Assembly (NCBI GenBank): GCA_017961285.1
Contig: JAGCXO010000044.1
Location: forward strand, 1-38,637
Direction of reading: 5' to 3'
Source of the DNA: Alphaproteobacteria bacterium
GTDB lineage: Bacteria > Pseudomonadota > Alphaproteobacteria > RF32 > CAG-239
Length of the DNA: 38,637 nt
The notes beneath the pieces were generated by a model, which was not told the origin of the DNA, searched no databases, and saw only the letters and a program-made list of their open reading frames with translations. Numbering within the stretch: position 1 is the stretch's first letter; every line of letters begins with the position of its first letter. Positions 8,061 to 15,633 of the stretch are shown here, piece by piece. The position numbers and the translations under genes are program-made.

Positions 8061-9737
8061 TTATTTGTTTTTCAAAGCCTCACCGAGTGCATCGCCGAGG
8101 GTAGAGCCGGAAGAAGTATTAGAATATTCCTCCAAAGCCTTCTTTTCCTCTTCAATTTCAAGAGCCTTAATAGACAAACCTAATTTGCCTTTTTTCTTGT
8201 CTACACTGGTAACTTTAGCTTCAACAACATCACCGGCATTAAATTTGCTCAGATCTTGATTAGCTTTTTCTCTGGCCAAATCAGCTTTCTTAATATGAGC
8301 GGCAACGCCGTCAACCTCAACATTGATACCGTCATCAGCAACTTCAACGATAGTAGCTTTAACATTGTCGCCTTTTTTGAAGTTATCTAAAGTACTAGCA
8401 TTGGTATTTTCTGTCATTTGCTTAATACCAAGGCTGATACGTTCTTTTTCAACGTCAACATCGATAATTTTAGCCTGAATTTCTTGACCTTTGGTATAAT
8501 CTTTAACAGCTTCTTCTCCTGGTTTATCCCAAGAAATGTCTGATAAGTGAATCATACCATCAATCTCATCATTAAGACCGATAAACAGACCAAATTCGGT
8601 AATGTTCTTGATTTTACCTTCAATAATAGAACCGACTTCATGTTCTTCAACATAAGCAGCCCAAGGATTCGGGGTGCATTGCTTAATGCCGAGACTAATT
8701 CTTCTCTTGTCGGCATCAACTTCCAAGACCTTAACTTCAACTTCTTGTGAAGTAGAAACAATTTTGCCTGGGTGAACATTTTTGCGTGTCCAGCTCATCT
8801 CAGAAACGTGAACCAAACCTTCGATTCCATCTTCCAATTCAACAAATGCACCATAATCGGTAATATTTGTAACCTTACCTTTGCAAATATCGCCGACATG
8901 GAATCTGTCTTCAACGTTTTGCCATGGATCATTCTCAAGTTGTTTCATACCGAGGCTAATACGTTGATTATCCTCATTAAATTTGATAACTTGAACTTTA
9001 ACGGTCTGACCGATAGATAATACTTCTGCAGGATGATTGATACGTTTCCAAGAAATATCGGTAACGTGTAACAAACCATCAACACCGCCCAAATCAATAA
9101 ATGCACCATAATCGGTAATATTTTTAACAACACCGTCAAGAACAGATCCTTCCTTGATTGCATCAATGAGCTCTGCTCTTGATTCTGCTCTTGTTTCTTC
9201 CAAAACAACACGGCGAGAAACAACAATATTACCTCTAACCTTATCCATCTTCAAAATTTGGAACGGCTGTGAGATACCCATCAAAGGAGTAATATCTCTA
9301 ATCGGTCTAATATCAATTTGTGACCCCGGCAAGAAAGCGATAGCGCCATTCAAATCAACGGTAAATCCGCCTTTAACTCTGCCAAAAATAATACCATTAA
9401 TGCGTTCGCCGGCATTCATAGCTTTTTCCAAATCTTGCCATGCTTCTTCACGTCTTGCTTTCTCACGAGATAAAACAATATTACCGTCACGATCTTCATA
9501 GCGATCGATATAAACTTCAACAACATCACCAACATTAAGTTCTGGATTTTGACCAAATTCTCTGAGAGGAATGCTGCCTTCAGACTTTAGACCGACATCA
9601 ACAGTAACAAAATCAGGAGTAACTTTAACAATAGTTCCTTTAACAACCAATCCTACAAGACTTTTCTCTCCCATCTGCTCATTGAGTAAATCGGCAAAAA
9701 CTTCATTGGTTTCAGGAATTTGAAATTCTGTATTCAT
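8061..9737 (-). CDS. rpsA: 30S ribosomal protein S1
   Basis: The 558-residue protein has six S1 RNA-binding repeats, with clear repeats such as GSVLDGVVKNITDYGAFIDL and VGDICKGKVTNITDYGAFVEL in the middle and a divergent last repeat near 450-530. It binds mRNA on the small ribosomal subunit to help initiation. The length is normal for proteobacteria. The ATG at 9737 has no Shine-Dalgarno sequence: the bases before it read GAATTGTTTATTAT. This is known for rpsA in other proteobacteria, where the leader folds and S1 represses its own translation. It lies 130 bases downstream of cmk on the same strand, the common cmk-rpsA pairing. Confidence 0.96.
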   Translation of the reverse strand: MNTEFQIPETNEVFADLLNEQMGEKSLVGLVVKGTIVKVTPDFVTVDVGLKSEGSIPLREFGQNPELNVGDVVEVYIDRYEDRDGNIVLSREKARREEAWQDLEKAMNAGERINGIIFGRVKGGFTVDLNGAIAFLPGSQIDIRPIRDITPLMGISQPFQILKMDKVRGNIVVSRRVVLEETRAESRAELIDAIKEGSVLDGVVKNITDYGAFIDLGGVDGLLHVTDISWKRINHPAEVLSIGQTVKVQVIKFNEDNQRISLGMKQLENDPWQNVEDRFHVGDICKGKVTNITDYGAFVELEDGIEGLVHVSEMSWTRKNVHPGKIVSTSQEVEVKVLEVDADKRRISLGIKQCTPNPWAAYVEEHEVGSIIEGKIKNITEFGLFIGLNDEIDGMIHLSDISWDKPGEEAVKDYTKGQEIQAKIIDVDVEKERISLGIKQMTENTNASTLDNFKKGDNVKATIVEVADDGINVEVDGVAAHIKKADLAREKANQDLSKFNAGDVVEAKVTSVDKKKGKLGLSIKALEIEEEKKALEEYSNTSSGSTLGDALGEALKNK

Positions 9738-9867
9738 ATAATAAACAATTCAAAAATGCCAACCCGAAAATAAAAAGGGCGGACTTGCGTGAAACAACAG
9801 ACATCACAAAGAACATCACGCCATATTCATTGCGACGACAACATCTATACACACATTTATTTATTTT

Positions 9868-10527
9868 TCAAGCGTTTTTTTGCTTTGCATCTATAATTTC
9901 GCAAACTTTTTCAAATACTTGTTCAATAGAAAGCTCTGAAGTATCGATTATAATAGCATCTTTTGCCGGTTGACTGCTTTCTCTGGCAAAGTCGTTTTTA
10001 TCTCTGGCAATAGTCTGTTTCAAAACCTCATCATAAGAAGATATCTCCCCTTTTGCGTCATACTCCTTAAATCTGCGCATTGCTCTAACTTCCGGCGAAG
10101 CAGTAATAAAAAATTTTATATCTGCATTTGGGCAAACCACGGTTCCGGTATCTCTGCCGTCATAGATAGCCCCGTTTGCCGGTGTTCCGTCAGCAAAAAC
10201 CGGATTTTTTGAAAAATTTTGTTGCATGGCCAGCAGTGCAACACGAACAGCAGGAATTGCTGCGACAATAGATGCGGCCTTACTGCCTTCTAGAGAGCGA
10301 AAGGCCGGATTTTTGGACAACTCCATCATTTTTTGAAAAGTTAAGTTTTTTGCAAAGGCCTCAGCAGCTGTCTTATCTTCAAGAGAGTGTTTTCCCAACA
10401 ACATTTGCAGTCCGACAGCTCTATAAACCATTCCCGTATCGAAATAAGTCAAAACAAACTTTTCAGCCAATTTAGCCGCTAAAGTTCCTTTTCCTGCTGC
10501 GGCAGGTCCGTCAATAGTTATAATCAT
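9868..10527 (-). CDS. cmk: Cytidylate kinase
   Basis: From the ATG at 10527 the product is 219 residues and begins MIITIDGPAAAGKGTLAAKL, with the P-loop GPAAAGKGT at 7-15. It phosphorylates CMP and dCMP. Further family motifs are FDTGMVYRAVGL, the YDGRDTGTVVCPNADIKFF segment and the lid sequence ASPEVRAMRRFKEY. A TTG six codons upstream (10545) would also be in frame but adds a non-conserved extension and has no better ribosome site, so the ATG is preferred. It is the upstream gene of the cmk-rpsA pair and is divergent from rsmE. Confidence 0.93.
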   Translation of the reverse strand: MIITIDGPAAAGKGTLAAKLAEKFVLTYFDTGMVYRAVGLQMLLGKHSLEDKTAAEAFAKNLTFQKMMELSKNPAFRSLEGSKAASIVAAIPAVRVALLAMQQNFSKNPVFADGTPANGAIYDGRDTGTVVCPNADIKFFITASPEVRAMRRFKEYDAKGEISSYDEVLKQTIARDKNDFARESSQPAKDAIIIDTSELSIEQVFEKVCEIIDAKQKNA

Positions 10528-10638
10528 TTTTTCGTCCGTAACCAAAACTTAACTAAAGATTAGTTATAATATTTTACAAAATTACACAAGTTTGATAATA
10601 ACTTTATGCAAAACTTATTGTTTTTTAAGGAGAATATT

Positions 10639-11388
10639 TTGCCTAAAACTTCAAAAATACGCATATATATTGACCTGAAAGATATGGAAATAGGGCAAAC
10701 AATCAAACCTTCGAAAGAACAGGCTCACTATCTTTTGTCGGTTATGCGTTTGGCAGATGGTGAAAAAATATTGATATTTAACGGATTGTCAGGTGAATTT
10801 GAAAGCCAAGTTTGTATAAGCGGCAAAAAAGACATAACTTTACAGGTCATCCAAAAAACAAAAGATTTTACATCTGTGCCTGATGTCTGGCTGCTTTTTC
10901 CACCGCTCAAAAAAGATTGCACCGATTTTGTGATAGAAAAAGCAACCGAGCTTGGAGTCGCCAAAATTGTTCCGGTAATAACTCGTTATACAATAGCTGA
11001 AAAAATAAAAATTCAGCGTTGGGAATCACAGGCAATAGAAGCAGCAGAACAATCTCGACGAGTTGACATTCCGCAAATACTTCCGCCACAAACACTTTCC
11101 GAGTTACTCTCAAAGTGGGATAAAAAACGCAAATTATTTTTTATGGATGAAACCGGAAATGGTCAAAACTATAACCAAGCACTGCAAAAAGCTACATCTC
11201 CGATAGCTCTTATAGTTGGTCCCGAAGGCGGTTTTAGTGATCAAGAATTAAAAACTTTGAGGTCTTGTTCCTTTGCCACAGGCATCTGTTTGGGGCCAAG
11301 GATTTTACGAGCAGAAACAGCAGCCATAGCGGCACTTTCCTGCTGGCAACTAACACAAGGAGATTGGCAAAAAGGAGACAATCAATGA
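10639..11388 (+). CDS. rsmE: 16S rRNA (uracil-1498-N3) methyltransferase RsmE
   Basis: The chosen start is the TTG at 10639, because a strong AAGGAG ribosome site sits six bases before it and it gives the usual RsmE N-terminus (PKTSKIRIYIDL); an ATG at 10606 lies upstream of that site. The 249-residue product is a SPOUT-class enzyme that methylates U1498 of 16S rRNA. The C-terminal knot shows IALIVGPEGGFSDQEL and the later LGPRILRAETAAIAAL motif, both diagnostic. The stop overlaps the ATG of the next gene (ATGA), so the two are translationally coupled. Confidence 0.93.
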   Translation: MPKTSKIRIYIDLKDMEIGQTIKPSKEQAHYLLSVMRLADGEKILIFNGLSGEFESQVCISGKKDITLQVIQKTKDFTSVPDVWLLFPPLKKDCTDFVIEKATELGVAKIVPVITRYTIAEKIKIQRWESQAIEAAEQSRRVDIPQILPPQTLSELLSKWDKKRKLFFMDETGNGQNYNQALQKATSPIALIVGPEGGFSDQELKTLRSCSFATGICLGPRILRAETAAIAALSCWQLTQGDWQKGDNQ

Positions 11389-12080
11389 AAAAAAATATAA
11401 ACAACATCAGCAAAATTCCGCCATATCAAAAAGAGTATTACAGTTGGCTTTATGAAAGTAAGATTTTAAGCAAATTGATAGATAGAGATTGGTTGTTAAA
11501 TCTCATAACCTTTGGAACCCACAAAAAACTGATTAACATCTGCACAGAAGAAGTTTATCCTCAGCAAAAAACTTTGCAAGTAGGAGTTACTTTTGGCAGT
11601 CAGCTGGCACGAATTGCCGAAAGACTGGGCGTATATGGAGAATTTGATATTGTTGATGTCAGTGCTACCCAAATAAGAAGAATTCGCAAAAAATATCGAT
11701 TTTTATATCCTTCAATGAATTTTATTAACCGCGATGCAGTCAATCGAACAGAAAACAGATACAACACCATAATTTGTTACAAACTTCTGCACGAAATGCC
11801 TTTAGCCACAAGAACAAAACTTATAAATACTTTATTATCAACAATGTCGCCCGGTGGTAAAGTAGTATTCATTGACTACAACAAACCGGCATGGTGGAAT
11901 CCATTAAGAATATTTATTCAACTTTACAACCGTCTATATCAACCTTTTTCAGAAAGCTTATGGGATAAAGAAATTAAAGATTTCACAACAGCTAAAGGGC
12001 AGTTTGAGTGGAAAAAGAGCACCTATTTTGGTAAAATGTATCAAAAAGTTGTGGTTAGAAGAAAAGAAACTTTATATTAA
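11385..12080 (+). CDS. rquA: RquA-like protein (rhodoquinone biosynthesis, class I methyltransferase fold)
   Basis: The 231-residue product, from the ATG overlapping the rsmE stop and preceded by AAAGGAG, resembles RquA. RquA converts ubiquinone to rhodoquinone, the low-potential quinone used with fumarate reductase. The shared landmarks are IPPYQKEYYSWLY near the N-terminus, RDWLLNLITFG at 34-44, and LQVGVTFG at 64-71, which replaces the glycine-rich SAM motif. The IVDVSATQIRRIRKK segment, LLHEMP at 134-139 and DYNKPAWWNPLR at 164-175 complete the pattern. The missing GxGxG is expected for RquA and argues against an ordinary UbiE/Coq5 methyltransferase. The family call comes from remembered motif order and is quite likely; no quinone genes adjoin it. 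Confidence 0.74.
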   Translation: MKKNINNISKIPPYQKEYYSWLYESKILSKLIDRDWLLNLITFGTHKKLINICTEEVYPQQKTLQVGVTFGSQLARIAERLGVYGEFDIVDVSATQIRRIRKKYRFLYPSMNFINRDAVNRTENRYNTIICYKLLHEMPLATRTKLINTLLSTMSPGGKVVFIDYNKPAWWNPLRIFIQLYNRLYQPFSESLWDKEIKDFTTAKGQFEWKKSTYFGKMYQKVVVRRKETLY

Positions 12081-13051
12081 ACCAAAGCCTCAATTTTTCT
12101 TGCAACATCAGCTGAATTTTGCAGTCTTTTTTGAGGAACAAAGTCAACAGCACCTATATCACCGATCCGCACGGCATAACCGTTATCAACCAACGATCTC
12201 ACAAAAGACAAATGTTTTCTTGTCAACCAATGCTTGCCCTCAAAAATCATAACATCTTTTCCGCTGCCGCAAGCCTCACAGACCATAGAAACAGAATCTC
12301 CCGTGGCAATAATTCTGTCAGCACAAGCATAAAAACCAAGAATGGGATTTTCTTTCTCTTCACCCCACAAAAAGGTATAGGCAGGAATATCTTTAATCTT
12401 TTCCATAATTATATTTTGGGCAATTTCTCCGGTTCTTCTTGAGGTAGTAATCAAAATAGATCCGCTGACCCTTCTATGGATATTAAGTATTTCATCAGCC
12501 AATCTGTTAGCATTATCAGAAGAAAACGGCTTTTTTTTAATTGCTCCGCCAACCAAAACAGCGGTTAACGGCTTCGGTAAATTAGAAAAGGTGTCTTGCC
12601 ATTTTTCTTTTGCCTCAGCCAGCACTTTTTCGTTAACTCTGTGAGGACAACCGACAATATAAAATACATTTTTTGAATTTATCTTCCCTTTATCATGCTC
12701 CGGCACGATCAATAAATCGATGTCCGAAAGGCCGTATCGTCCGGAAAACATCAGCTGAACAATCTTGATTTTGTTTTTTGAGCGTCTTTTCAGCCACAAA
12801 GCCACAGGCGTTGTTCTCCTGCTGGTAGAAAGCACAATATCCGGATTACCACGCAAATCATCTGAGAGCTTTTTATTTACACCAAACAAAAAAAATCTGC
12901 CTCGCAAAAAATTTGGAAGCGCGGCAAACCTGTTATAAACAATATTTTTCTCAACAATCTCAAAATCTTCTGATATTTCCTGCAAAATACCCTTTGCCTG
13001 ACCGACACTGCCCATGCGGTCGTCAAGCAACACCCAAATTGTTTTTTTCAT
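12077..13051 (-). CDS. ELM1/GtrOC1-family protein (DUF1022, GT-B-like)
   Basis: The 324-residue protein belongs to the family named after plant mitochondrial fission factor ELM1, common in alphaproteobacteria. Visible hallmarks are the start IWVLLDDRMGSVGQAKGI, the block PDIVLSTSRRTTPVALWLKR, a glycine-rich strand LTAVLVGG, the segment ILITTSRRTG, and the ending ATGDSVSMVCEACGSGKDVMIF. The domain looks like a two-Rossmann (GT-B) sugar-nucleotide fold, so an envelope glycan role is possible, but the biochemical activity is unknown. Its stop codon overlaps that of the convergent rquA-like gene. A GAGAG ribosome site precedes the ATG. Confidence 0.84.
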   Translation of the reverse strand: MKKTIWVLLDDRMGSVGQAKGILQEISEDFEIVEKNIVYNRFAALPNFLRGRFFLFGVNKKLSDDLRGNPDIVLSTSRRTTPVALWLKRRSKNKIKIVQLMFSGRYGLSDIDLLIVPEHDKGKINSKNVFYIVGCPHRVNEKVLAEAKEKWQDTFSNLPKPLTAVLVGGAIKKKPFSSDNANRLADEILNIHRRVSGSILITTSRRTGEIAQNIIMEKIKDIPAYTFLWGEEKENPILGFYACADRIIATGDSVSMVCEACGSGKDVMIFEGKHWLTRKHLSFVRSLVDNGYAVRIGDIGAVDFVPQKRLQNSADVARKIEALV

Positions 13052-13092
13052 GGCAAAACTCTCGTTTTTAATATCATTTTTATATAAAATAG

Positions 13093-13118
13093 ATTATATT
13101 AAGTTAAAATCAACTTAA
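13093..13118. promoter_or_regulatory. Palindrome TTAAGTT-N6-AACTTAA with adjoining minus-strand -10 box
   Basis: Perfect 7-base inverted repeat (13099-13105 and 13112-13118) in the divergent gap between the ELM1 gene and the small exported gene at 13143. A TATAAT in minus orientation (13093-13098) abuts it, so the palindrome would occupy the -35/-10 spacer of the ELM1 promoter. It may be an operator, or a chance AT-rich repeat. Confidence 0.35.
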
Positions 13119-13142
13119 AAACAAAAAAAGGAGCCAAATAAA

Positions 13143-13445
13143 ATGAAAATTTTTTATATTATACTTTTTTCTGTTTTATTGCTGCCAACCAGCACAAACG
13201 CACAATACAGCAATAGCAAAAATGCGCAATATTTAGCTGTTATAAAAGCTGTTGCTAACTACAAAATCGATGACGAAGAAGAACTCAGTCATGTAGAAAA
13301 ACTACGCGAAAACGACAATTTTAATCATAAACTGAAAAATATGATGGCAAAGTTAAGCAATACTCGTAATAAAGATTCCAAAAATCGCCGTATTTTGCAA
13401 ATTTTAGAAGAAGCTGGAAAAGAAATTTATGATATTTTAGAATAA
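13143..13445 (+). CDS. Small exported protein of unknown function
   Basis: The 100-residue product has a clear signal peptide: K2, a hydrophobic core over 3-14, and a likely cleavage after TNA at residue 20. The mature part of about 80 residues is helical and charged (for example EEELSHVEKLRENDNFNHK and ILQILEEAGKEIYDILE) and lacks cysteines. The ATG is preceded by AAAGGAG. I do not recognise the family. It lies just before a lipoprotein gene on the same strand, with 67 bases between them containing a hairpin, so joint transcription is uncertain. The good ribosome site and signal peptide make it a credible gene. Confidence 0.7.
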   Translation: MKIFYIILFSVLLLPTSTNAQYSNSKNAQYLAVIKAVANYKIDDEEELSHVEKLRENDNFNHKLKNMMAKLSNTRNKDSKNRRILQILEEAGKEIYDILE

Positions 13446-13455
13446 AAAAATAGTT

Positions 13456-13475
13456 GCATTTTTCGACAAAAATGC
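13456..13475. repeat. Perfect 8-bp hairpin between two exported-protein genes
   Basis: GCATTTTT (13456-13463) pairs with AAAAATGC (13468-13475) across a CGAC loop. There is no T-run after it on the plus strand, so it is not a normal terminator in that direction; the A-run at 13444-13450 would give a T-run only on the minus strand. It may be an mRNA processing or stability hairpin. Confidence 0.4.
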
Positions 13476-13512
13476 TACATTTCCGGCGACTAACCAAAAA
13501 AGGATACTAATA

Positions 13513-14076
13513 ATGAAAAAAAATAATCTTATAATGCTCTTTGTCCCCCTCTTTTTAGGGGCTTGTAGCGCTTGTGTTGATTGCAGTAACGGAAATTGTG
13601 ATAAATATTACTCCTTATGGTGCAATCAATCGGCAAAACCGGAAGTAAAACAATCACAAACAATACCTGCTGCACCGGTTGTTGCTGCAAAACAAAACCC
13701 AACCATCGTTGTTGATAAACAGGTTGTTTATACCACAGAGGCAACCCCGACAATCATGGATAACGACCTCAAATATTATGTAGTCGAGCAAAATCCGAGT
13801 TGCATAAGCGAAAGCTCTTTCATCAAAGCACCCTTGGTTGATAAAAATGTCCAAGTGGACGAAGAAGAATATAAAGCTTTTGCCAAAAGAGTATCCGTAA
13901 AAGATAGCAAAGACGGCACAACAAGCTACCACTATAGAGATGTAAGGGTAGATGAAATGATGCCTCTTGCCGCCCGTTATTGTCGTGAACATGGCAATCG
14001 CACGGCAATACTTCGCAAAATCAATCTTTATCACGGCTATTATCGTCGCATCAGCTTTGATTGTGTAAACTTGTAA
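13513..14076 (+). CDS. Cysteine-rich lipoprotein of unknown function
   Basis: The 187-residue product has a lipoprotein signal: charged start, hydrophobic 6-15, and lipobox LGAC with the lipidated cysteine at 18. It is followed by four more cysteines (21, 24, 29, 37) in a short stretch. A proline/valine-rich linker (about 40-75) leads to a C-terminal part containing YHYRDVRVDEMMPLAARYC and a final cysteine (DCVNL) that could form a disulfide. The ribosome site is AAAAGGA. No family is recognised. Location is predicted to be the outer or inner membrane, facing the periplasm. Confidence 0.75.
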   Translation: MKKNNLIMLFVPLFLGACSACVDCSNGNCDKYYSLWCNQSAKPEVKQSQTIPAAPVVAAKQNPTIVVDKQVVYTTEATPTIMDNDLKYYVVEQNPSCISESSFIKAPLVDKNVQVDEEEYKAFAKRVSVKDSKDGTTSYHYRDVRVDEMMPLAARYCREHGNRTAILRKINLYHGYYRRISFDCVNL

Positions 14077-14140
14077 TTGCCGACTATAAACCCTATATAA
14101 ATATCGAAAGTGACCATATAAAAAACTATTAGAGAGTAAA

Positions 14141-15064
14141 ATGTCAAAAGATTTATATGCGATATTGGGTGTTAGTAAAACCGCCAGCAAGGCCGAAATA
14201 AAATCGGCCTACCATAAGCTTGCGCGAAAATATCATCCGGATGTCAACAAAGACAATCCGCAAGCAGCCGAAAAATTTAAAGAAATTTCGGCTGCTTATG
14301 ATATTTTAGGCGATGAGACCAGACGCCAGCAATACGACAGAAACGAGATTGATGCCGACGGTAAACCCACCGGCTTTGGTGCAGGTTTTGCCGGTGGCTT
14401 TGGACAAGGGAATCCATTCCAGGGAGCAGATGGATATTATTATACATCATCTGCCGGCGGCAAAGGAGCGGACTTTGATTTTTCATCAATTTTTAATGAC
14501 GATATATTTTCAGCTTTTTCCGGCGGAGGTTTTCGTTCAAGAAACAGAGCCCGCAAAGGCGAAGATATAGCATATACCATGAAAATAGATTTTATGTCAG
14601 CCGTCAATGGTTCCGAAAGACAAGTTAACGTCGGCGGGCGCAGTATCAATGTTAAAGTTCCTGCCGGCAGCGTTGATGGGCAAACTTTACGATTGAAAGG
14701 TTTGGGAAAACCTGGCTACATGGGTGGCGAAAATGGCGATGTTTTAATAACCTTAAATGTTACCAAACATCCCTATTTTAGCATAGAAGGGCAAAATATA
14801 CTTATGGAATTACCCATAAGTATAAAAGAGGCTGTTTTAGGCGCAAAAATCATTGTTCCGACCATAAATGGGAATGTTGCGGTAAAAATTCCTCAATACG
14901 CAAGCAGTGGCGAAAAATTGAGACTGAAAGGCAAAGGTCTGAAAAATTTCAAAGGTGTGGGAGACCAGATTATTACCATAAAAATCATATCTCCCAAAAC
15001 CAAATCGCCTGAATTAGAGCAATTACTAAAAAATATGCCTGACGAAAACACCAGGAGCTTCTGA
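14141..15064 (+). CDS. cbpA: DnaJ-class co-chaperone without zinc finger (CbpA-like)
   Basis: The 307-residue protein begins with a J domain (residues 2-70) carrying the HPD tripeptide at 32-34, which stimulates DnaK. A Gly/Phe-rich linker (about 80-140, e.g. GFGAGFAGGFGQGNPF) is followed directly by two C-terminal substrate-binding beta-barrel domains, without the four CxxCxGxG zinc motifs. It is therefore a class-B DnaJ, the same layout as CbpA, rather than the main DnaJ. Its stop overlaps the start of the next gene by one base (TGATG), so the two are coupled. Confidence 0.88.
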   Translation: MSKDLYAILGVSKTASKAEIKSAYHKLARKYHPDVNKDNPQAAEKFKEISAAYDILGDETRRQQYDRNEIDADGKPTGFGAGFAGGFGQGNPFQGADGYYYTSSAGGKGADFDFSSIFNDDIFSAFSGGGFRSRNRARKGEDIAYTMKIDFMSAVNGSERQVNVGGRSINVKVPAGSVDGQTLRLKGLGKPGYMGGENGDVLITLNVTKHPYFSIEGQNILMELPISIKEAVLGAKIIVPTINGNVAVKIPQYASSGEKLRLKGKGLKNFKGVGDQIITIKIISPKTKSPELEQLLKNMPDENTRSF

Positions 15065-15627
15065 TGCGCCTTGAAAGCATAGGTAATTTTGATTGGGAAA
15101 ACGAGCCTGATTTCAATTTTTGTGAAGATTCCATAATTATAAAATCCGGCAAAAAGACCGACTACTGGCAAGATATAAGACACAACATCAATAAAAACTC
15201 CGGGCATTTCTTTTATACCGATAAAACCAACAATTTTACCATAATAGTAAAATGGAAAATTCCCGAAAACATACCGGAAACAGCTCAGTTTGGAATTATG
15301 AGCAAGATAGACAGTGCCGATTGGTGTAAAATGTCTCTAACCAAAGGCAAGGACAATAAAACCTACATATTATCTTCTGTTACCAATAATAACATCTCGG
15401 ATTTTTGCAAATATAACACTATAAATCAATCTCCGTTTATTTATTACAAGATGCAAGTGATAGACAGCATTTTCTCATTGTCATATTCTTTTGACGGCAC
15501 AAACTTCAGTCTTTTACGCGTTTTTCAGTTTATAAAGGAAAGTCAAGCACACAAAATAGGAGCTTATATATGCAACCCGACAGAACAGGATTTTAAGGCT
15601 GTTTTAGAAGAAATTGATGTATTATAA
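15064..15627 (+). CDS. DUF1349 family protein (concanavalin A-like fold)
   Basis: The 187-residue protein looks like a DUF1349 (yeast Ree1-like) jelly-roll protein. It has the pattern WENEPDFNFCEDSIIIKSGKKTDYWQ near the start, FTIIVKWKIP in the middle, ADWCKMSLTKG, and the strand pair SLSYSFDGTNFSLLRVFQF with IGAYICNPTEQDFKA at the end, all typical of this family. It has no signal peptide, so it is cytoplasmic. The biochemical role of the family is not settled; a carbohydrate-binding-like fold is inferred. It is translationally coupled to the DnaJ-class gene and ends 6 bases before the convergent ftsK. Confidence 0.75.
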   Translation: MRLESIGNFDWENEPDFNFCEDSIIIKSGKKTDYWQDIRHNINKNSGHFFYTDKTNNFTIIVKWKIPENIPETAQFGIMSKIDSADWCKMSLTKGKDNKTYILSSVTNNNISDFCKYNTINQSPFIYYKMQVIDSIFSLSYSFDGTNFSLLRVFQFIKESQAHKIGAYICNPTEQDFKAVLEEIDVL

Positions 15628-15633
15628 CCAAAA

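Noticed and set aside
8065-9501. Several plus-strand ORFs opposite rpsA
   Set aside because: They are shadows of the repeated S1 domains with no independent support.
9785-9800. GTGAAACA half-site resembling parS
   Set aside because: Only one half of the palindrome is present; the other half has almost no match.
10606-10638. ATG start of rsmE at 10606
   Set aside because: The strong ribosome site lies downstream of it and points to the TTG at 10639, which also gives the conserved N-terminus.
14077-14100. Promoter before the DnaJ-class gene
   Set aside because: TTGCCG and TATATA are only 11 bases apart, too close for a sigma-70 promoter.
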